A DNA stretch of 64,000 bases from Oscarella lobularis (lineage: Eukaryota; Porifera; Homoscleromorpha; Homosclerophorida; Oscarellidae). Position numbers and translations under genes: made by a program. Under the pieces are notes generated by a model. That model ran no database searches, was not told the origin of the DNA, and worked only from the letters and a program-made list of their open reading frames with translations. The stretch is taken from assembly GCF_947507565.1 (NCBI RefSeq), contig NC_089192.1:2228690-2292689 (forward strand), in the 5' to 3' direction. Below, piece after piece: positions 56,549 to 64,000 of this stretch (position 1 is the stretch's first letter; each line of letters opens with the position of its first letter).

Positions 56549-59500
56549 AAAGTCTAGGCCCTCAACTTTATATTCAGGGCCTTAGAATCAGAGTTTAGGC
56601 CCTCAACTTTATCTTTAGCTCTTTAGAATCAAAGTTTAGGCCCTCAACTTTATCTTCAGGTCCTTAGAATCAGAGTTTTGGCCATGACCTTTATCTTCAG
56701 GCCCTTAGAATCAATGTTTGGGCCTTCAACTTTATCTTCAGGGTCTTAGAATTAGAGTTTAGGCCCTCAACTTTATCTTCAGGGCCTTAGAATCAGGGTT
56801 TAGGCCCTCAACTTTATCTTCAGGCCCTTAGAATAAAAGTTTAGGCCATCAACTTTATCTTCAGGTCCTTAGAATCAATGTTTGGGCCTTCAACTTTATC
56901 TTCAGGGTCTTAGAATTAGAGTTTAGGCCCTCAACTTTATCTTTAGCTCTTTAGAATCAAAGTTTAGGCCCTCAACTTTATCTTCAGGTCCTTAGAATCA
57001 AAGTTTAGGACCTCAACTTTATCTTCAGGTCCTTAGAATCAAAGTTTAGGACCTCAACTTTATCTTCAGGCCCTTAGAATCAGAGTTTAGGCCCTCAACT
57101 TTATCTTCAGGGCCTTAGAATAAAAGTTTAGGCCCTCAACTTTATCTTCAGGCCCTTAGAATCAAAGTTTAGTCTCTCAACTTTGTCTTCAGGTCCTTAG
57201 AATCAAAGTTTAGTCCCTCAACTTTATCTTCAGGCCCTTAGAATCAGAGTTTTGGCCATGACCTTTATATTCAGGCCCTTAGAATCAATGTTTGGGCCTT
57301 CAACTTTATCTTCAGGGTCTTAGAATTAGAGTTTAGGCCCTCAACTTTATCTTCAGGGTCTTAGAATCAGAGTTTATGCCCTCAACTTTATCTTCAGGGC
57401 CTTAGAATCAGAGTTGAGGCCCTCAACCCTATCTTCAGGTGCTTAGAATCAAAGTTTAGTCTCTCAACTTTATCTTCAGGTCCTTAGAATCGGAGTTTAG
57501 TCTCTCAACTTTATCTTCAGGGCCTTAGAATCAAAGTTTAGTCTCTCAACTTTATCTTCAGGTCCTTAGAATCGGAGTTTATGCCCTCAACTTTATCTTC
57601 AGGGCCTTAGAATCAAAGTTTAGGCGTTCAACTTTATCTTCAGGGCCTTAGAATCAAAGTTTAGGCACTCAACTTTAACTTCAGACCCTTAGAATCAAAG
57701 TCTGGGCCTTCAAATTTCTCTTCAGGGCCTTAGAATCAAAGTTTAGGCTTTCAACTTTATCTTCAGGGCCTTAGAATCAAAGTCTAGGCCCTCAACTTTA
57801 TCTTCAGGGCCTTAGAATCAGAGCTTAGGCCCTTAACTTTATCTTCAGGTCCTTAGAATCAAAATTTAGACCCTCAACTTTATCTTCAGGTCCTTAGAAT
57901 CAAAGTTTAGTCGCTCAACTTTATCTTCAGGTCTTTAGAATCAAAGTTTAGTCCCTCAACTTTATCTTCAGGCCCTTAGAATAAAAGTTTAGGCCCTCAA
58001 CTTTATCTTCAGGGCCTTAGAATCAGAGCTTAGGCCCTTAACTTTATCTTCAGGGCCTTAGAATCAAAGTTTAGGCCCTCAACTTTATCTTCAGGTCCTT
58101 AGAATCAAAGTTTAGTCGCTCAACTTTATCTTCGGGTCCTTAGAATCAAAGTTTAGTCCCTCAACTTTATCTTCAGGCCCTTAGAATAAAAGTTTAGGCC
58201 CTCAACTTTATCTTCAGGCTCTTAGAATCAAAGTTTAGGCCATCAACTTTATCTTCAGGGCCTTAGAATCAAAGTCTAGGCCCTCCACTTTATCTTCAGG
58301 GCCTTAGAATCAAAGTATATTCTCTCAACTTTATCTTCAGGTCCTTAGAATCAGAGTTTTGGCCCTGAACTTTAACTTCAGACCCTTAGAATCAAAGTTT
58401 GGGCCTTCAAATTTCTCTTCAGGGCCTTAGAATCAAAGTTTAGGCCTTCAACTTTATCTTCAGGGCCTTAGAATCAAAGTCTAGGTCCTCAACTTTATCT
58501 TCAGGGCCTTAGAATCAGAGTTTAGGCCCTCAACTTTATCTTCAGGTCCTTAGAATCAAAGTATATTCTCTCAACTTTATCTTCAGTTCCTTAGAATCTA
58601 AGTTTGGCCCTGAACTTTAACTTCAGACCCTTAGAATCAAAGTTTGGGCCTTCAACTTTATCTTCAGGTCCTTAGAATCGGAGATTAGGCCCTCAACTTT
58701 AACTTCAGGTCCTTAGAATCAAAGTTTAGGCGTTCAACTTTATCTTCAAGGCCTTAGAATCAAAGTTTAGGCCCTCAACTTTATATTCAGGTCCTTGGAA
58801 TCAAAGTTTAGTCTCTCAACTTTATCTTCAGGTCCTTAGAATCAAAGTTTAGGCCCTCAACTTTATCTTCAGGCTCTTAGAATCAAAGTTTAGGCCCTCA
58901 ACTTTATCTTCAGGTCCTTAGAATCAGAGTTTTGGTTATGAACTTTATCTTCAGGCCCTTAGAATCAATGTTTGGGCCTTCAACTTTATCTTCAGGGTCT
59001 TAGAATTAGAGTTTAGGCCCTCAACTTTATCTTCAGGGTCTTAGAATCAGAGTTTAGGCCCTCAACTTTATCTTCAGGTCCTTAGAATCAGAGTTTTGGC
59101 TCTGAACCTTAACTTCAGACCCTTAGAATCAAAGTTTGGGCCTTCAAATTTCTCTTCAGGGCCTTAGAATCAAAGTTTTGGCCTTCAACTTTATCTTCAG
59201 GGCCTTAGAATCAAAGTCTAGGCCCTCATGTTTATCTTCAATGCCTTAGAATCAAAGTTTAGGCCTTCAACTTTATCTTCAGGGCCTTAGAATCAAAGTC
59301 TAGGCCCTCAGCTTTATCTTCTGGGCCTTAGAATCGGAGTCTAGGCCCTCAACTTTATCTTCAGGTCCTTAGAATCAAAATTTAGGCCCTCAACTTCATC
59401 TTCAGGTCCCTAGAATCAAAGTTTAGTCTCTCAACTTTATCTTCAGGTCCTTAGAATCGGAGTTTAGGCCCTCAACTTTATCTTCAAGCCCTTAGAATCA

Positions 59501-62500
59501 AAGTTTATGCCTTCAACTTTATCTTCAGGGCCTTAGAATCAAAGTCTATGCCCTCAACTTTATCTTCAGGGCCTTAGAATCAGAGTTTAGGCGTTCAACT
59601 TTATCTTCAGGGACTTAGAATCAAAGTCTAGGCCCTCAACTTTATCTTCAATGCCTTAGAATCGAAGTTTAGGCCCTCAACTTTATCTTCAGGGCCTTAG
59701 AAACAGAGTTTAGGCCATCAACTTTATCTTTTGCTCCTTAGAATCAAAGTATAAGCCCTTAACTTTATCTTTGGGACCTTAGAATCAAAGTTTAGGCCCT
59801 CAACCTTAACTTCAGGCTCTTAGAATGAAAGTCTAGGCCCTCAACTTTATCTTCAGGTCCTTAGAATCAGAGTTTTGGCCCTGAACTTTAACTTCAGACC
59901 CTTAGAATCAAAGTTTGGGCCTTCAACTTTATCTTCAGGTCCTTAGAATCAAAGTATATTCTCTCAACTTTATCTTCAGGTCCTTAGAATCAAAGTTTGG
60001 CCCTGAACTTTAACTTCAGACCCTTAGAATCAAAATTTGGGCCTTCAACTTTATCTTCAGGTCCTTAGAATCGGAGATTAGGCCCTCAACTTTAACTTCA
60101 GGTCCTTAGAATCAAAGTTTAGGCGTTCAACTTTATCTTCAGGGCCTTAGAATCAAAGTTTAGGCCCTCAACTTTATCTTCAGGTCCTTGGAATCAAAGT
60201 TTAGGCCCTCAACTTTATCTTCAGGCTCTTAGAATCAAAGTTTAGGCCCTCAACTTTATCTTCAGGTCCTTAGAATCAGAGTTTTGGCCATGACCTTTAT
60301 CTTCAGGCCCTTAGAATCAATGTTTGGGCCTTCAACTTTATCTTCAGGGTCTTAGAATTAGAGTTTAGGCCCTCAACTTTATCTTCATTGCCTTAGAATC
60401 AGAGTTTTGGCCATAACCTTTATCTTCAGGCCCTTAGAATCAAAGTCTAGGCCCTCAACTTTATCTTCAGGTCCTTAGAATCAAAGTTTAGGCCCTCAAC
60501 TTTATCTTCAGGCTCTTAGAATCAAAGTTTAGGCCCTCAACTTTATCTTCAGGTCCTTAGAATCAGAGTTTTGGCCATGACCTTTATCTTCAGGCCCTTA
60601 GAATCAATGTTTGGGCCTTCAACTTTATCTTCAGGTCCTTAGAATCAAAGTTTAGTCTCTCAACTTTATCTTCAGGTCCTTAGAATCAGAGTTTTGGCTC
60701 TGAACTTTAACTCCAGATCCTTAGAATCAAAGTTTGGGCCTTCAAATTTCTCTTCAGGGCCTTAGAATCAAAATTTAAGCCCTCAACTTTATCTTCAGGT
60801 CCTTAGAATCAAAATTTAGGCCCTCAACTTCATCTTCAGGTCCCTAGAATCAAAGTTTAGGCCCTCAACTTCATCTTCAGGTCCCTAGAATCAAAGTTTA
60901 GTCTCTCAACTTTCTCTTCAGGGCCTTAGAATCAAAGTTTTGGCCTTCAACTTTATCTTCAGGGCCTTAGAATCAAAGTCTCGGCCCTCAAGTTTAACTT
61001 CAGGGCCTTAGAATCAGAGTTTAGGCCCTCAACTTTAACTTCAGGCCCTTAGAATAAAAGTTTAGGCTCTCAACTTTATCTTCAGGCTCTTAGAATCAAA
61101 GTTTAGGCCATCAACTTTATCTTCATGTCCTTGGAATCAGAGTTTTGGCCCTGAACTTTAACTTCAGACCCTTAGAATCAAAATTTGGGCCTTCAACTTT
61201 ATCTTCAGGTCCTTAGAATCGGAGATTAGGCCCTCAACTTTAACTTCAGGTCCTTAGAATCAAAGTTTAGGCGTTCAACTTTATCTTCAGGGCCTTAGAA
61301 TCAAAGTTTAGGCCCTCAACTTTATCTTCAGGTCCTTGGAATCAAAGTTTAGGCCCTCAACTTTATCTTCAGGCTCTTAGAATCAAAGTTTAGGCCCTCA
61401 ACTTTATCTTCAGGTCCTTAGAATCAGAGTTTTGGCCATGACCTTTATCTTCAGGCCCTTAGAATCAATGTTTGGGCCTTCAACTTTATCTTCATGGTCT
61501 TAGAATCAAAGTTTAGTCTCTCAACTTTATCTTCAGGTCCTTAGAATCAGAGTTTTGGCTCTGAACTTTAACTCCAGATCCTTAGAATCAAAGTTTGGGC
61601 CTTCAAATTTCTCTTCAGGGCCTTAGAATCAAAATTTAGGCCCTCAACTTTATCTTCAGGTCCTTAGAATCAAAATTTAGGCCCTCAACTTTATCTTCCG
61701 TCCCTTAGAATCAAATTCTAGGCCCTCAACTCTATCTTCAGGCCCTTAGAATAAAAGTTTAGGCCCTCAACTTTATCTTCAGGTCCTTACAATCAGAGTT
61801 TTGGCCATGACCTTTATCTTCAGGCCCTTAGAATCAATGTTCGGGCCTTCAACTTTATCTTCAGGTCCTTAGAATCAAAGTTTAGTCTCTCAACTTTATC
61901 TTCAGGTCCTTAGAATCAAAGTCTAGGCCCTCAACTTTATCTTCATGTCTTAGAATCAGAGTTTTGGCTCTGAACTTTAACTTCAGACCCTTAGGATCAA
62001 AGTTTTGGCCATCAACTTTATCTTCATGTCCTTAGAATCAAAGTCTAGGCCCTCAACTTTAGCTTCATGCTCTTAGAATCAAAGTTTAGGCCCTCAACTG
62101 TATCTTCAGGTCCTTACAATCAGAGTTTTGGCCATGACCTTTATCTTCAGGCCCTTAGAATCAATGTTTGGGCCTTCAACTTTATCTTCAGGTCCTTAGA
62201 ATCAAAGTTTAGTCTCTCAACTTTATCTTCAGGTCCTTAGAATCAAAGTCTATGCCCTCAACTTTATCTTCATGTCTTAGAATCAGAGTTTTGGCTCTGA
62301 ACTTTAACTTCAGACCCTTAGGATCAAAGTTTAGGCCATCAACTTTATCTTCATGTCCTTAGAATCAAAGTCTAGGCCCTCAACTTTATCTTCATGTCCT
62401 TAGAATCAGAGTTTTGGCTCTCAACTTTAACTTCAGACCCTTAGAATCAAAGTTTGGGCCTTCAAATGGCTCTTCAGGGCCTTAGAATCAAAGTTTTGGC

Positions 62501-62687
62501 CTTCAACTTTATCTCCAGGGCTTTAGAATCAAAGTCTAGGCCCTCAAGTTTATCTTCAGGCCCTTAGAATCAAAGTTTAATCCCTCAACTTTATCTTCAG
62601 GTTCTTAGAATCAAAGTTTAGGCCATCAACTTTATCTTCAGGTCCTTAGAATCAAAGTCTAGGCCCTCAACTTTATCTTCAGGTCCT
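56549..62687. repeat. 41-bp repeat, third array, about 150 copies
   Basis: Same unit as 46329-49388. Multi-unit blocks recur, for example TTTTGGCCATGACCTTTATC at 56676, 57252, 60282, 60404, 60568, 61431 and 61800. Confidence 0.95.
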
Positions 62688-63145
62688 TTGTAGCCGTTGT
62701 TGTAGTTGTTGTAGTTGTAGCCGTACTAGTTTCTTGCCTGAATATATACACCGCATGCCGGAATATATACACCGCCTGCCGGAATGTATACACCGCCTGC
62801 CGGAATATATACACCGCCTGCCGGCGGAGTACGTGCACCGCTTGCCGGAATATATACACCGCTTGCCAGCGAAGTACGTACACGCCTGCCGGAATATATA
62901 CACTGCTTGCCGGCGGAGCACGTACACGCCTGCCTGAATATATACACCGCTTGCCGGCGGTGTACGTACACGCCTGCCGGAATATATACACCGCCTGCCG
63001 GAATATATACACCGCCTGCTGGCAGAGTACGTACTCGCCTGCCGGTATATATACACCGCCTGCTCGCGGAGTATGTACACCGCTTCCGTAATATATACAC
63101 TGCCTGTCGGCAAAGTACGTACACTGCCTTCCGGAATATATACAC
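62688..63145. repeat. GTAGCC linker and ATATACACCGCC satellite
   Basis: The same order as at 50606: TTTGTAGCCGTTG, then TTTCTTGCC, then GGAATATATACACCGCCTGC units alternating with GTACGTACAC units. Confidence 0.92.
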
Positions 63146-63405
63146 CGTTGTAGCCGGTGTAGTCGTTGTCGTCGTTGTAGCCGTTGTAGTCATTGTAGCC
63201 GTTGTAGCCGTTGTAGCCGTTGTAGTCGTTGTAGTCATTGTAGCCGTTGCAGTCATTGTAGTCATTGTAGCAGTTGTAGTCGTTGTAGTAGTTGTACCTT
63301 TGTAGCCGTTGTAGTCGTTGTAGTCGTTGTAGCCGTTGTAGTGGTTGTAGCCTTTGTAGCCTTTGTAGCCGTTGTGGTAGTTGTTGTAGTTGTAGCCGTT
63401 GTAGT
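63146..63405. repeat. GTAGCCGTT 9-bp repeat
   Basis: The TTGTAGCCG / TTGTAGTCG variant of the 9-bp family, like 42640-43045. It ends again in TTTCTTGCC. Confidence 0.9.
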
Positions 63406-64000
63406 TTCTTGCCGGAATATATACACCGCTTGCCGGAATATATACACCGCCTACCAGATTATATACACCGCCTGCCGGCGGAGTACGTACACCGCCTACC
63501 GGCGGAGTACGTACACCGCCTACCGGCGGAGTACGTACACCGCCTGTCGGCGGAGTACGTACACCGCCTGCCGGAATATGTACACCGCCTGCGGGCGGAG
63601 TACGTACACCGCCTGCGAGAATATATACACCGCCTGCCGGCGGAGTACGTACACCGCCTGCCAGAATATATACACCGCCTGCCAGATTATATACACCGCC
63701 TGCCGGCGGAGTACGTACGCAGCTTGCCGGAATATATACACCGCCTTCCGGCGGAGTACGTACACCGCCTGCCGGAATATATACACCGCCTGCCCGCGGA
63801 GTACGTACACCGCCTGCTAAAATATCTACTCCGCCTGCTGGCGGAGTACGTACACCGCTTTCCGGAATATATACACCGCCTGCCGGAATATATACAACGC
63901 CTGCTGGCGGAGTAGGTACACCGCTTGCCGGAATGTATACACCGCCTGCCGGAATATATACACCGCTTGCCGGAATATATACAACGCCTGCTGGCGGAGT
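63406..64000. repeat. ATATACACCGCC satellite, continues past the window
   Basis: Same composite units as 50606-51292, here with a regular GGCGGAGTACGTACACCGCC / GGAATATATACACCGCCTGC alternation. The array is cut by the window end. Confidence 0.92.

Overview
The window looks like a scaffold from an early-branching animal. It holds secreted Sushi/EGF/NTR and thrombospondin/Ig proteins, an insulin-receptor-type tyrosine kinase, a type II Golgi sialyltransferase and a rhodopsin-class GPCR. Introns are very short (mostly 45-270 nt), genes are packed closely, and TATA boxes and AATAAA signals are readable. Sialyltransferases and tiny introns would suit a sponge, perhaps a homoscleromorph, but the species is an inference from gene content only.

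Left part (1-23.9 kb), gene-dense and mostly on the minus strand: a small secreted protein (252-563), an intronless 927-aa mosaic extracellular protein (1618-4401), a 4-exon gamma-butyrobetaine dioxygenase-like gene (5844-7263), a 6-exon GT29 sialyltransferase (7455-8855), a broken copy of the 3' end of the mosaic gene (8928-9403), and a receptor tyrosine kinase of at least 17 exons (10322-14687) with a MITE-like element in one intron. These are followed by a class A GPCR on the plus strand (16233-17390), an orphan first exon of a second sialyltransferase on the minus strand (17700-17892), and a 13-exon TSP1/Ig secreted protein on the plus strand (19437-22854). I joined exons by hand from splice sites; reading phases agree at every junction listed except the unresolved 5' end of the kinase and one ambiguous acceptor in the TSP1/Ig gene. 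The genes do not form an operon-like unit; the common theme is cell surface, secretory pathway and matrix.

Right part (23.9-64 kb) is almost wholly tandem repeats from about ten families: 35-bp, 32-bp, hexamer, 20-bp, 153-bp, a 15.6-kb array of a 9-bp GTAGTTGCA/GTAGTTGTA unit, a palindromic GGACAATTTGTCC family, 48-bp, 41-bp, an ATATACACCGCC family, an AATTCTGCATTAATTC family and a CCTTTTG family. Families recur in the same order, and some block junctions are duplicated, so the region is a mosaic of higher-order duplications. Giant open frames (up to 5050 codons) in the 9-bp array come from repeat periodicity and are not called as genes.

Two unique CpG-rich islands sit inside the satellite: 44026-45018, with a nine-codon candidate first exon, and 53376-53730, with a 25-codon exon that resembles the start of the INO80-complex subunit INO80E. 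Each ends in a GTAAGT donor, and no following exon is recognised before the window ends. If real, these genes have introns made of satellite DNA longer than 10 kb.
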